Shown here one piece after another: positions 24,535 to 36,507 of a DNA stretch of 64,000 nt. This DNA comes from Macrotrachela quadricornifera (taxonomy: Eukaryota; Rotifera; Eurotatoria; Philodinida; Philodinidae). How positions within the stretch are numbered: the stretch's first letter is position 1; the number at the start of each line of letters is the position of its first letter. The notes under the pieces were generated by a model. The model was not told the DNA's origin. It saw only the letters and a program-made list of their open reading frames with translations, and did no database searches. Made by a program: the position numbers and the translations under genes. The stretch covers positions 493,402 through 557,401 of the forward strand of contig JAJEKB010021311.1 of the NCBI GenBank assembly GCA_022393335.1. The letters run 5' to 3'.

Positions 24535-24937
24535 ATGGAGTCTAAGAATCAATCTTATTACAGCAAGCACGGGTGAGTTTTTATGAAAAGTAATGCCTCT
24601 ATAATAGAATTATTTTATTGTTGTATTTTGCAGTATAAAACATTTGGAACAGCACATCCATTCAGCCCGCAACAAGATTGTGTATAAGAATGCGCATGTT
24701 GCAGCAGAGATGGAGAGCTTTAAAATGAATGAACCTCAACATCATGTTGAGGTAGTAACTCATTTGGAAGTGAATCCATCAGAGGTAGATGGTCGTGTTG
24801 TTACAAAAATGCCAGGCCGAAACAAGAAGTTTCAGCCCTACGAGTATCGACTACTACATGGGTATCGGCTCATATACCTAGTGCACGAATGCATACGTGA
24901 GGTAGAAATACTTCGCGTAGGCAAACATTTTAAGTAA
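24535..24937 (+). CDS. Hypothetical two-exon frame in right palindrome arm (113 aa)
   Basis: Exon 1 (24535-24572) and exon 2 (24634-24937) join across a 61-bp GT-AG intron with a good pyrimidine-rich TTTTGCAG acceptor. The join completes a Gly codon. The 113-residue product is soluble and unrecognised; a VVTKM.GRNKKFQPYEYRL stretch is the best conserved part against the mirror copy. Start codon, intron and both splice sites are kept in both arms, but the excess of amino-acid-changing differences argues against strong constraint. Confidence 0.4.
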
Positions 24938-25235
24938 AATTAGAGTCATATTCGATCACCATTTCAAAATCGAGCTTCACTTCAGAAAAAGGTATTTAAA
25001 AGCGTTGCAAGAGTCCCTCCTTATCTATGAGGCGTGTCGCCTCATAGACTAAAGAAATGGTGACTAGAGCTACAAAATTCAGGTTTTCATGAGGGGGGTA
25101 TATCAACAATGCATGGAGCAGTTCGAATTATGAATGACTGTTTCTATGTGTGTCGATTTGTCTAACCCATGAAATAACGGCGTCGATTTTTTATTCAAAT
25201 GAGCGAAAGTAATTATATTCGAAAGTCGATGATTA

Positions 25236-26312
25236 GAGTTTTGCGTTAAACAGTATTTGGTTAAATTTCTTGACATGGAAGGTAAAAATGAGAATGTATA
25301 AGTTTATATATGTGCCCCCCACTGTTTATTTCTAACATGGTCTCTGTGTCCAGCTATCGTCCAGTTCTCTATCAGGAAAAGGGGATGAAAGCTTAAGTTA
25401 AATAGTACAATTATTTTATAGATATTATTACTGTGCGGACTAGACTGTCGTCATCATAAATATTGTGTATTTTTGCTGCTTTTTATTAATAATACTGTTA
25501 TGTTTGAGTTTGCCGCAAAATCAAATTCCTCATGAACTGAAAACATTAGGAGAACACAACGTACAAAAAGAAAGCAAATAGAGATATACGAACTACGATT
25601 AAATAACTTAGTATATGACGTTATACGAACAGAGAAGACATAATGGATGTAACAAAATGGCTAGTATTATATGGAAGGAGAGCATAGAAAACAAATGGAA
25701 AAAAAACATGAGAAGAACTAGAAAAGATGCAGAATATAGTGAAAGTTGAGAGATAAAGAGAAAATATCGTGAATGAGATACAACTATCCACCAATAAATA
25801 ACCGCTGAAGAATTAAATCGAACACTTTATTTTTGAAAACGATGTGACATGATATCTTTCATACCTTATATTAAAAATTTTCTTGAAATACCTAAAAAGC
25901 GTGTTTGAATGCATTCAGTCCATCTCTGCTCATCTGTCGCTATGTCACTACTTTGTCTCGAAAAACAGGTTAGATATTATATTATTCAAGACTACCATTT
26001 GAATTTTTTTAGAGCTGAGGTCATTTCGTTTTAACAAGATTCGGTTGAGACTTATAAAAGTGTACCTTGGTCTTCTATGTTAATGACAGAAATTGTAAAT
26101 TTATTAAATACTCTCATTCTTCAGTTATTTATGTTATATTCACGCTTATTTACTTTTGTTGCCAAAAAGAATTTTCTTTTCATAAAATATTCATTTTGTT
26201 TCTGATTTTAATATCAACATACGAAAACAAACAAAGATGATCTTTTTAAATTGATACATGAAAATATATGTAAGAAAGATGCAAGAAATATAGAAAAATA
26301 TTCTCTAATAGT
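25236..26312. other. Spacer right of palindrome
   Basis: From about 25395 to 25545 this matches the flank of the left duplication copy. The rest is unique AT-rich DNA without a recognised gene. A short C run is at about 25315-25320. Confidence 0.4.
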
Positions 26313-26713
26313 TTAACTACAATAAGGTTGATCATTTTTCCATGATCTACATGATGATGGACAAATACTAATTCTTATCCAATGATTTCCACTAACACAT
26401 TGAACAATACATGGTCGAACAAAAAAACAACATTGATAACTACCATAAGATATACATCGACAAGTTGTTGTCCAACAATCACAAGAACGACGATGATGTG
26501 TTAATCCGCTTCATTTTGATTTTCATCGAAATATTAATAATATTCAAATTTATTTTACTCCAAAAAATAAAATAAAGAAATTACCATTAAGAGATAGAGA
26601 TTCAGGATCAACTACTTGTTAATTCATCTGATTCAGGAATAACAGCACTCATAACATATGCATTAATCATTACTAATACCAAAAAATAATGAAAAAATAA
26701 TTGAAAGTTTCAT
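26313..26713 (-). pseudogene. Broken gene for a small secreted cysteine-rich peptide
   Basis: The downstream exon (26313-26508) encodes about 65 residues with 11 cysteines in CDC, CRC, CC and spaced single-Cys patterns, ending at TAA. A signal-peptide-like exon starts at ATG (26711-26713) with MKLSIIFSLFF. Its frame breaks in a T homopolymer and continues in another frame (INAYVMSAVIPESDE). A second shift is needed before a GTAATT donor, and no phase joins cleanly to the cysteine exon. I read it as a secreted disulphide-rich peptide gene with two frameshifts. The peptide family is not recognised. Confidence 0.45.
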
Positions 26714-29692
26714 TTCTAATAGAAAAAAATAAAACAATGAAAATGAATATTTCAATGTAAAAACAAAGAAGAATTACTATTATTCATACTTTTTATTTTT
26801 GAGGTTGAATTTGATATTATAAGAAATAATAATGTATGGAATTAATTGTTTTGTAATTGAAGATGATGCTAATAAATGATACATAAAGAATTAAAATATG
26901 TTCGAGTATTTATATGAGTAGTACTGAAAATGAGAGATTTTCTTGTAAACGGAAAAATCTATATCGATTGTCGTACAATAAGTCATTCATATCATTAATA
27001 TTCTGTGATGATAGGAAAAACAACGAGGAATAAGAAAATATTATTGATGTTGTGGAAAATTTTTCTTTTCCTTCTATTATTATATGTCATCGTCAATGTG
27101 ATAGAATGTAGTCTTTAAATATATTCTTTACGATAGTAGTACTTCAACTAATTTCGAGCTTTTATCTACAGTTTTTAGCTAAAATTCAAATCAAGAGACA
27201 TTGAATAAAGCCCAATTGAATTTATCCATATTTTATATTAAATCCCCTGAGAATTTTATGTAAAATCCATTATAGAAGACCCGAGTCTTCTGTTTGAAAT
27301 ATTTTTTCGGATTTTGATTTTGAAATCTATCTTATCTGGAGTTCAGTGAGTATTAAGTTAAAGTCTTTCGTAAATTGCAATTTAGCCATGTTTTTCAGCT
27401 TTTAATCTATTCCATGTAGCAGTAAGTAATACTATTATTGACTAATTGAAATATTATCAAAAAAGCAGTAAATAAAGCACTTATGATAGGAAAAGAAGGA
27501 CAACCAAAATATAATTTTAGTTCTTTTGTCAAATGTTTTCCAGAATAATATTCGTCAGACGAACATGCTCCATAAACAGTGAAAGTCATGTCGACTCAAA
27601 AGAAGAGCTCAAAAAACTTATAAAATATATGTTCTAAGACTTTTATCGAGAGATTATTTTCAGTGAATCCAGGTCGATAATCTACTCTGCCCGAAAATAA
27701 AATGGTTGTGGATATTTTGGCAATAACTCTAGAACGAAAAAGTCTATAAACCTGTGGTTGCACCAGTCTACCGAGGAGATATTGGGATGTCTGTTTCTTC
27801 AATATTGTATGAGGAGAAATCTTTTTAAAATCAATTTTTTTACAATACATCGAGATATTGTATATCTGGATCACATATCACAACCACAGTTTCATCAGGA
27901 TGACAGATCAATTTATGCATTATTTCGAATGGTTTGTAGAAATGACTGGTTTCAAAACAATTTTGTCTTATACAGTTCTAGAGAAAAAATGTCTCAATGT
28001 CTCTTCTTTCGACTAGTGAAGCCGAAACTTTATATCTCCTTTCGTTCTTGAATTACTCAAAAATATTCATGGCTAATTTATAGATGGACAGGCATTAGTT
28101 ACTTCACATGGCTGAAGTTTTATCTCCAGATGTGACTGTTAAAAATTACTCTCTGCCTGATGATCTAGCATTAATGATAGTTACTTTTACAAATGATATA
28201 TCACTTCGATGGGTATGACTAATTGAAGCGAATAGGGTATCAGATGCGAATACTTTGGAGTATCGAGGAGTATAAATATGCTGTTTCGGTTTGCGCCATA
28301 AATTCAAAATAGGGGAGTGATGAAAGTACCCATTGGTTACCTTAATTGTTGTAACTAATGTTAAAATACATCAATTAGATAGGAACTTAATGTAAATGGA
28401 AGCTGAAAAGAATTTACTCTTCCTTCACCGTGAATTTCCCATCAAGAAATAGAATGAGAAAATTTTTGTATAACTAAAATTATGAATTATTACTGTTTAA
28501 CGTTTTCTGCAGAATATCTATTCTTCTCTTCAGAAAATGTCTGCATATATGTTATGTATTAGATGATATGAGAGGAATTGTATTGGTATAAGGCTTTGAC
28601 CTGATTTTTAGAAAACTTACCCTAAAATCCTATTAAAAGACTCCTCATAATAGAAGACCCTCCTAGAAACTTTTTACACTAAAACACAATAGAAGACCCA
28701 GGGTCTTTTATTATTAACGGGGGGGGGGGGGGGAGAGTTTATTATAGTGAGATCCAATCATTGTTATGCAGCTAAAAGTATACATAATTTCATAATTCTA
28801 TTATCAATATTTTCAGTTTGACTTGCTATAAAGTCAAAAAAATTTTAAAAACTTAAGTAATTGTTTTAAACGCATCTATTTTATCTTTCACAATAGGTTA
28901 TCAAACTTTCCAGTCAAATGTGAACATTTAGAAAACGCCTATATTTGCAAGAAATTTTTTGAAACATGCGTTCACGTGCAAAATATTTTTTCATTCGTTT
29001 AACTGCATGCGTGATCTTCCATATTTATATAAAAAACATGATTAGCTTGGAAATGCCAAAATAACAGTTGTGTATACTTGCAAGATGGTCAAACTTTCTC
29101 CAAATTCTGCATATCAATACAGAAAAAGGTCTTATTTATAAAAAATCAATAGTGAATAGGTTTTTTATTGACATATATTTGTTTATTTTTCGTAAAAATG
29201 GAATTGCTCTTCTATAACCACATATATTAGGTCAGAAAGCTTGTCCGTCTTTTCAAATTCTTGATAATTATTAACATTCATGTGTACACATTTTCGAAAG
29301 TTAACGAATGATCATTATATCTTTCCATTTTCATTGTATTTCTAATGAAACGCAATGACCTAATGATGAAGAAGTTCATCGTATACGACAAAGTATGTAT
29401 GTTCGAAGCCTATCTCTAGAAAAAGTTTTTCTGAATGTTCATGCATGCCTGTAGTGGAAATATTAAGTGCGTACATGCGGAAATTTCCATGCATGAACTC
29501 GCGAATATAGCTTGGTCTCTGACAAGTACACACGTATGCTATGTCGCACCGATGATGCTGCGTCTACATGTGTTTCTTAAGCTTTCAAGTTTGACTGATA
29601 AATGCTATGCGATTACATCTAAATTCTTTTTATTGTGTAAAAAAAGCAATACAATAAAATTGCTCTAGAAATTTTTAAAATTTTGGAAAAAT
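26714..29692. other. Long region without intact genes
   Basis: This contains a foldback repeat (27690-28075) and a G15 tract at 28719-28733 next to an AGACCC...GGGTCT hairpin. The short motif ATAGAAGACCC recurs at about 27274, 28653 and 28690, which hints at an old dispersed repeat. The remainder is unremarkable AT-rich DNA. Confidence 0.4.
27690..28075. repeat. Foldback element, family shared with 47395-47940
   Basis: Imperfect inverted repeat with two arms of about 180 bp around 27880. Both arms contain the same diverged block (GAGA..TTGGGATGTCTG..TTCTTCAATATT) seen in both arms at 47.4-47.9 kb. Open frames on both strands here are by-products of the inverted structure. Confidence 0.6.
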
Positions 29693-30136
29693 TCACTTTT
29701 CTTTAGCATTGTCTGAACACTGACAATAAGGACCATAAGAAAAAGAATAAAAATCACGATAACAACCACTACGATGATCCAAATCGCCAATCATAGTAAT
29801 TGTTATATGACCACCGTAATATTTACTACGATTATAATTATCATAATAATAACCAAACTTACCACGACATTTGGAGCCATTACGAGACTTGAAACGTTCC
29901 GCATATTTACCATTGTCCCATTGCTTCCGTTTTGCTTCATTCCAAGTCGTCACATTTATTATCCATTGCCATGTTTCCAGATCACCCTCATAATACCAGT
30001 CACGGCATTTGCCGCATTTGATACAAGGACGACCTTCACAATGCAACTGCTCATAAGTGCCCGGAGCAGCAAATTCTAAACAAGAATTTGCAAATATGCA
30101 ATATAAATACAATAAAATAGATAGAATAACTATCAT
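29693..30136 (-). CDS. Small secreted cysteine-rich protein (147 aa)
   Basis: Single-exon frame starting with ATG and a clear signal peptide (about residues 1-18, MIVILSILLYLYCIFANS). The mature part is about 128 residues and rich in Tyr, Gly, Trp and charged residues. Its cysteines are in a CEGRPCIKCGKCRDWYY cluster and a C-terminal GPYCQC motif. Two or three N-glycosylation sequons (NVT, NGS, NRS) are present. I do not recognise the family. The organisation suggests a disulphide-bonded extracellular protein. A minus-strand AATAAA (plus TTTATT at 29629-29634) follows about 60 bp after the stop. Confidence 0.7.
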   Translation of the reverse strand: MIVILSILLYLYCIFANSCLEFAAPGTYEQLHCEGRPCIKCGKCRDWYYEGDLETWQWIINVTTWNEAKRKQWDNGKYAERFKSRNGSKCRGKFGYYYDNYNRSKYYGGHITITMIGDLDHRSGCYRDFYSFSYGPYCQCSDNAKEK

Positions 30137-30843
30137 GTTCTGTATACTTTGAAGGTATTTTAGTGGGTATAATTCAAGCAGAGCGAGAAAAAACGCTCAA
30201 TCTGAAATCTTGCTATAAAATATTTCTAACCACTCTTTGTAAGAAGTAAATATAATGATAAGTGAGGTTTCTCAGTATGAGTACTTCAATAAAACATTAC
30301 GCGATAGTCCTTCATTTTAGATACAATAGCAACCCATTTCATTCTGTCGTATTTGAAGACAGCGATCGAATAAACCTTATACAAATAGATAAATGTCAAT
30401 TCTAAAAAAATCTTATTTTATTAGATGTGATACGAAAATGCTAAATGTGTACGAATATTTATGTCGTCAATTGTTGATTTTAATTCTCATATGTCTCTCA
30501 AAATAAACACTAGAATCTTGATCATTTTTGAAAAATCTATGTAGCGAATGAATTTCTTTCCGTTCCCATTCTTAATCCCACACTTCCATTTTTTCAGAGA
30601 TATTTTTTCGTCAAATCCTACCAAATATGCACGTTAGTATTTAAAAAACTAAAACTGACTATCTTACGTAATAGTCTTCATTGTAATATAATAATTCTAT
30701 GATAGAATTCCCCTCTTGTTGTCGCTTTTATATAAAGATCGATAAATCTATGGAATGACATAGCATATTTTCGATTTGGTTAAGAAATAAAATATATGAT
30801 TATTTTAAAAAAGCTATCTTTGATGAAGATTCGAGCTTGAAAT
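30137..30843. other. Spacer between two minus-strand genes
   Basis: Probable promoter of the small secreted protein gene and 3' region of the B-box gene. No other feature is seen. Confidence 0.35.
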
Positions 30844-32740
30844 CTATGCACTACTTCGACAGAAAGAATAACATGTATTTTTGATTCTAGTGGACAATTT
30901 TTTAAAAATTTTCTCTAATATGAAATGAAAACAATTCAGCCAGAAAGAAAATGCTCGATTTGTTTTTTTTTGGCAAATGTCTATAAAACAATTACCTATA
31001 ACACATGTTCGATTGAGAACATGTTTTATTTCACTTTCTAATTGATCAATATCATCAATACAACAGCCAATTTTCAATGGTGGTTTGAGTGTGGACAGTT
31101 CGCTTATAAATTGTTGTAAGAAAGATGTTAGTCGGGTATTATCTTGTAATAATTTGATATCATCTTTGGTAGAAACTAGTTCGAATTGTGTAATTTCATT
31201 TGATAGTGCCTGTTGTTTGCTCTCAATTATTTTTAGGTATTCTTCTGTTGATGGTTTATTATTTTGTTCGATGGCAAGAATCTGAATTTTCAGAGTTTCT
31301 TCATACTTATCAATCATTTCTCGTAATGTTTTGAAAATTTTTACAATCTTGTGTATATTCACATTTTCATTGTCATCCATTAATTCGTTCGTTTTGTCCA
31401 TTTTATCCTTCAAACATTCTTGTGCCTTCTCAAACAATTTCTCTAACTAATTGTACAGTATGACTTAGTTTTATAATATCCTGATAACTCTAATTCAATA
31501 CTTACATCTTTAGTTATGTTCAATACAGCATCCTTTTTTTGCTTTTTAGAATGAGGTTCATCAGGATGATCCTCATCTGACTTCAATTTTTTTTCAATGG
31601 GCATCCGTTGATGTTGAGAAAGTTTACGTCCTTGATGTAGTTTGCTAGAACATTCTTCGCACAAATCGCATTTACAATCGTTACACGAATAATCAGCTAC
31701 GTTGGATGAACATTCATAACAAAGAGAACCAGCTAAAATGAAAGAATAGCTTTCATAATTTATGTCATTCATAAGATTTAAGTAAGTCATAAGAAACACT
31801 ATATATGTTCTTTTCGTTGTCTTAATTCAACTTCAACAGTATTTATTAAACGTTACATTTCTAAGAGATTTGGATTATTCTGTTGTTAAATCTTATTAAA
31901 AATCTCTATAAAAAAAGAATTCAAGTTTTCTTAGTATATTAGTTAGGCTACAAGCTAGCACAGTTTTCTCTTCAGTTAACCAAAAATTATTCACAGTGAA
32001 AATTAAAAAATTTTCTTCGATTCTTTTGAAGGAGTTTGCAACTAATTTAAAACCTTGAGCTTTATTGATATGGATACAATAGATTCCTATATGTTCATTC
32101 ATTTCGTGTTTGTGTATACAATGTCTTTGGTAACATTTCACCTTGTCATGCACGGTTAGATTGATCAGTAACAAACTGATCTGCTCCATTTTTATCTTGG
32201 TTTCCTTTTCTAAAGGTACAATGGGACCTTGTAAATAGCGAGTTAAATGTTCGCTAAATTATAGGTATAGAAGATTCCAAGGAAGAAAAGCTGAGACTCT
32301 ATCTACTCTAAAACGTTTTTGGAATACAAGCAGAAAACACATTTCCAGAGTCTTGCCTTTCGCTCCTTGAACCCGCTTTATGAAAATTATCTGACTGTCA
32401 GGAGGAGACTAACATGCATATATTTTTTGAATGTATGGTCCTTTGATTCGGAAAAGAGAATCAATGTATCTAAGACAATAGGTATAAGAATAAAAGAGCA
32501 GATGCGAATCAATAAAATAATCGCGTCAAATTGTACTGATCAATTTGAAATTAGTTCCAGGACTGGCTATATCTCTGAATAATGACAATATATGTAGGAA
32601 ACTTCTGTCAAAGGATCACTACATATTCTGTAGAAAATATTAATAAAGTCCCGTAGAAGTTTTATATCAATATCAATTTTATTTGTGGTACAAATAACCA
32701 AGTTGTCATTTTGTTGCTCACCTGATGCTTTCGTGGACAT
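30844..32740 (-). CDS. B-box zinc finger plus coiled-coil protein (TRIM-like without RING)
   Basis: Three exons are proposed: 32722-32740 (MSTKAS), 31506-31732 and 30844-31440. The second intron (31441-31505, 65 bp, GTAAGT donor, phase 0) is secure. The first is long (989 bp), but its GTGAGC donor and TTTTAG acceptor keep phase 1 and make an Ala codon. The sum is 280 residues. Exon 2 has a B-box: CYEC, then C.DC..DLC..C, then H..H spacing (residues about 11-50), which binds two zinc ions. A Lys/Glu-rich linker with KKQKK follows. Exon 3 is a long heptad-like coiled coil (about 90-210), the usual B-box partner, probably for dimerisation. No RING or NHL domain is seen. The last about 35 residues (FWLNCFHFILEKIF) may be read-through of an intron. 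Confidence 0.6.
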
Positions 32741-35700
32741 TTTATTTGATGATATATCAATTAATGAAAAATAGTTATTATCTAAAAGTAGAAAAGATAC
32801 GTATTTATATTATAATTTATGTCAAACGACACCGTACAGACATATAATCCCATCCATCTATACAAAATCAAAATATGAAATTATTTAATTGTGCAAAAGA
32901 TAATGAAAAAATGCATATATATCTGGTAGCTATACACTTCAAGATTATAGTTCAAAACAAATATTGAATGATCGAACTTTGAAAATATCCTATTTCTTTC
33001 TATAATAAATTTCTCCTGTCACACCCACAATATTTCCAGTTTCAGAAATATACTACTCTGTTTCAAAATGATCACATGTTTCATATAAAAATTTTTTTCA
33101 AATAACTCTTCATTGGTAACTGAAACAGCTATACTGTTCATAAGAAAGCTCGAAAGAATTGATATTTATTTCAGTTACTTTAGTTTAATTAGTTCATCAT
33201 CGTTTCGAAACTTTTTTTGAACCTCTCCTTAGAGGATGACGCTCCATCGCTCATGTATTGTTCTATAGAGCAGTGTTTCTAAAGGAAATCTAGAATAAAA
33301 TATACAATACACTTTGTTTCCATAGGCAAAATGCGCCAAAGTATACAAAAATGAAGTTTCATAGAATGTAAAGAAGTAAAATAACGAATATCTTAGTTTT
33401 TTTGACATTACTTTTTTTACATTTCAAATTTTTGAATTAAATCTTTATTGGAACTAAAATATCATTTGTCGATTAAAAAATGATGTTATATTCATCTGAG
33501 AAAAGGATGAGAGCTTTCAGAAATAGAGAATTTTTATGAGGTTATCACTTCTGTAAGCAGAAAGAATTTTTCTAAGATTTGTTGATAATTTATCTAATAT
33601 ATTAAACCATCGTAGTTTTAAAGCAGGTTAGACTATCGTCAATCGATAAAAGATATTTTAGTTTCAATAATCATATCATCTTATAGAGAATTTCATAGAG
33701 CATCTTCCGAAAAAAAAAATTTAATTCAAAAACTTGAAATGCAAAAAATACCGAGACATGCGTTGTTTTTTTTGCAAACATTCATTCTGAAATTGAAACA
33801 GGTAATCGTAATGTTTCTCTTTCATTTTAGTTTTTGTTTGAATTTAAAAGCAAATATGAAATGAAACAATACGTTTGTACACACTTTTGACTATGCTCTT
33901 TCTAATAACAAAAAAAAATCAAGCATCTAGGATACTTGTGTTGTGCGCAGTATGAAATTGAAAAATAAAATTAATGCAATTTTGCATCACTCAATAAAAC
34001 AATGTTTATATCGTTTGACTAAACATACATACAATCTTTATCTGATAGATCACAATCTATAATACAACGAAGAATATGTAATACATATATGGTGGAGCTG
34101 TTTCCACTTGGAAAGAATCGACTTTTCTCTCACTAGAGAGAGTGCGGGTTTAAAAAAAGATTGAAAATTTACCCATTATCGACAATAATCTTTAATATAA
34201 ATTCCAAATCATGTCTGAAATTATATCAAAAGGAATTAGTGAATGAACAAAATCTACCGAATTTATATTTACTATCTTCTCAGGTACAAAAAAACACAAA
34301 AGAATGAACTATATTAAGAAAAACAGATTCATTCATCCTTAACCTACAGTTCTCTAGAAAAAAAAGTAGCTATGCGTATCTTGACATACGTCTTTATAAA
34401 CTTTGAACGCTAATGAAGAAAATTTTTAAAACATCTACTTATATACTATTGTACGCGTATGCAACAGTGGGTTTTTTCCCACAACATCTACTGCAGAATT
34501 AAATTTCTTTTCCATGTTGTAAGAATTTATGTAGATGAAAGGGCACTTATATGAATAAAATCAAGAAGAAATTCATATGTTGTCAGAGTAAATATGATAA
34601 ATAATTTCTAATTCAAGTATATTTAGCTTATCAGTTGATTTGACTTTAAATTTATTAACTTGATCATGATCTTCAAATATATCTAATAATTACATATTAC
34701 TATTTACACATTTGTGTGTATGTGAAAATATGATATAAGCTTCATTTAACATTATTAAGTCAAAAGAAACTTGTTTAACACAAATTATAACTGATACTTC
34801 CATTAAATCTTCTATTTAGTTAATATCTCAATTCTTGCTTTATCGGGAATGTTTTATTTCGAAAAGTACCTATCCCTTCATCTTTCAACATAATCATAAT
34901 ATAGGACCAATATTGCAAAATATTTTCAAAATCTTTATTTTTTTAAAAATAACATTTAGTTCCTGAATATTTTATCTTTCACTCTTGGAATGAAATAAAT
35001 ATGCTTAAATATTGGTGATAGAAGTGATTAATTCATCTTCTCAGTAGTGAGTGAATTATGTTAAAAATAACAGGATTAATTGAGGAAGATGAAGAGGTGA
35101 AAATTTTTCGAAGTAAAATATATATCAATTTATGCAAAAGTTTTATATACAGTTTTTTCATAAATAAAAGTATTTTTACTAATCTGGAAAAATAGATATT
35201 CTTTACCCCATAATCATGCGCTAACCGTATTATACTTTTAAAATTTAAAAGTAAACTAGATCGAAATTCATCAATAGATTTAAAATTTCATCTAAAGAGA
35301 CGCGTCCGTTCTGAAGTTAGAATGTTTGAAATTCAAAAATCTTTTAATAAAATCTTATAATCTGGATCTAATATCATACCTCTATAAGTTTTATCTGGAT
35401 CCCATGTTTTGAAGATGAAATCTAGCATACTGAAAAAAAACCTAGATCCATCACTCATAACTTACAACAATGTTTAGTGCATTTCCATTAATTAATTTAA
35501 TAATAAAAAATGCATATGAAATTATGATTATTAATAAGTCATATAAAAAATTTATTTAATCGCCAATTAAAAACTTATTATACATTACAAATATTTACAC
35601 GAAAATCATGATGAATATTGAATAACTTGTGCATCATAAATGTACAACTCATGTAGTTGCTTTACGAATAATAAGTGATGAATATTATGTTGAATTACTG

Positions 35701-36507
35701 AAAAATGCATTATTAATTGTTATTAATGATATACTATTTGCACTTAATTTGGATTTCTAGATATTTATTGATAGACCTGATATCATTACATTATATGAAA
35801 CTTAATAATCATTTGGGTGCATCATGAGGAATTTAAACCTTCCCATAGACGTGGCAGACACTTTAATAATAAACCACTGCAGACCGTGATAATTACCATA
35901 ATATTTTTATTCTTATTCTCTTTATCATCTAGTTTTTTATTTATAACTTGTGCAAAATAAATAATAGAAGAAATCATTTAATGAGAACTTTGGACAAGAC
36001 CGAAATGTGTTATGATAGCTCAAGTATAAAATTCTTCAAAAATTATCTTCAAGATAGTCACCTTTCATTCCCATAGAATGACTTTGTTATATGTATCAAA
36101 CAGGGTAGCGATTATATTGCTGATGTGTTAGATTAAAACAGAATTGGCAGAAAAAACATGAACTATTAACTTCTAATTTTCGAGAATAATCAATATCAAG
36201 TTTTATTAAGATACATAATAGCGCTTTGAGAACAGTTGTAGTATTAAATGAATGTTTACAATAAACTTATTGATCATTTAAATCAATGATTAGAAAGATC
36301 AAAATGAAAATAAATAGAATAGTTAAAAAATAGACTGCTAGAGCCAAAAAACTGAAGTGAAAAAATATATATCGAGAATACCTAAATAGATAAGATAGAA
36401 CGATTTACTGATAATTTATTTTTATTTAAGAATAAGTATTATCTATCACAGCTTCGCCACTTTCGACATTTTGTATTCGGATAGCAACGTTAACGAAGAC
36501 ATGAATT
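32741..36507. other. 3.8-kb AT-rich region, no gene seen
   Basis: No open frame with a start, motif or splice pattern was found. It is dominated by A/T-rich sequence with short homopolymers. Regulatory function cannot be judged by eye. Confidence 0.45.

Larger units (their letters stand above)
22180..25235. repeat. 3-kb inverted duplication (palindrome) with nested hAT-type insertion
   Basis: The left arm (22180-about 23660) and right arm (about 24140-25235) are reverse complements at high identity, starting TAATCATCGA and ending with its mirror image. The left arm contains an extra 367-bp MITE plus its target duplication (23144-23518). The loop of about 0.5 kb (23660-24140) holds a degenerate minisatellite of 15-bp type (CTTGA/ATCCT units) in mirrored orientation on its two sides. 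A short two-exon reading frame is mirrored in both arms. No target-site duplication flanks the whole structure, so it may be an inverted duplication rather than a transposon. Confidence 0.8.
16925..25545. repeat. Segmental duplication, right copy, expanded by insertions
   Basis: This is the tandem partner of 10240-15885 in direct orientation. Gene, 5' UTR region and upstream DNA align until about 21410. The alignment then resumes at about 25395, leaving about 4 kb of extra DNA here. A 978-bp palindromic transposon at 20298-21275 is also absent from the left copy. The shared end is the CAAATTC segment near 25525. Confidence 0.75.
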
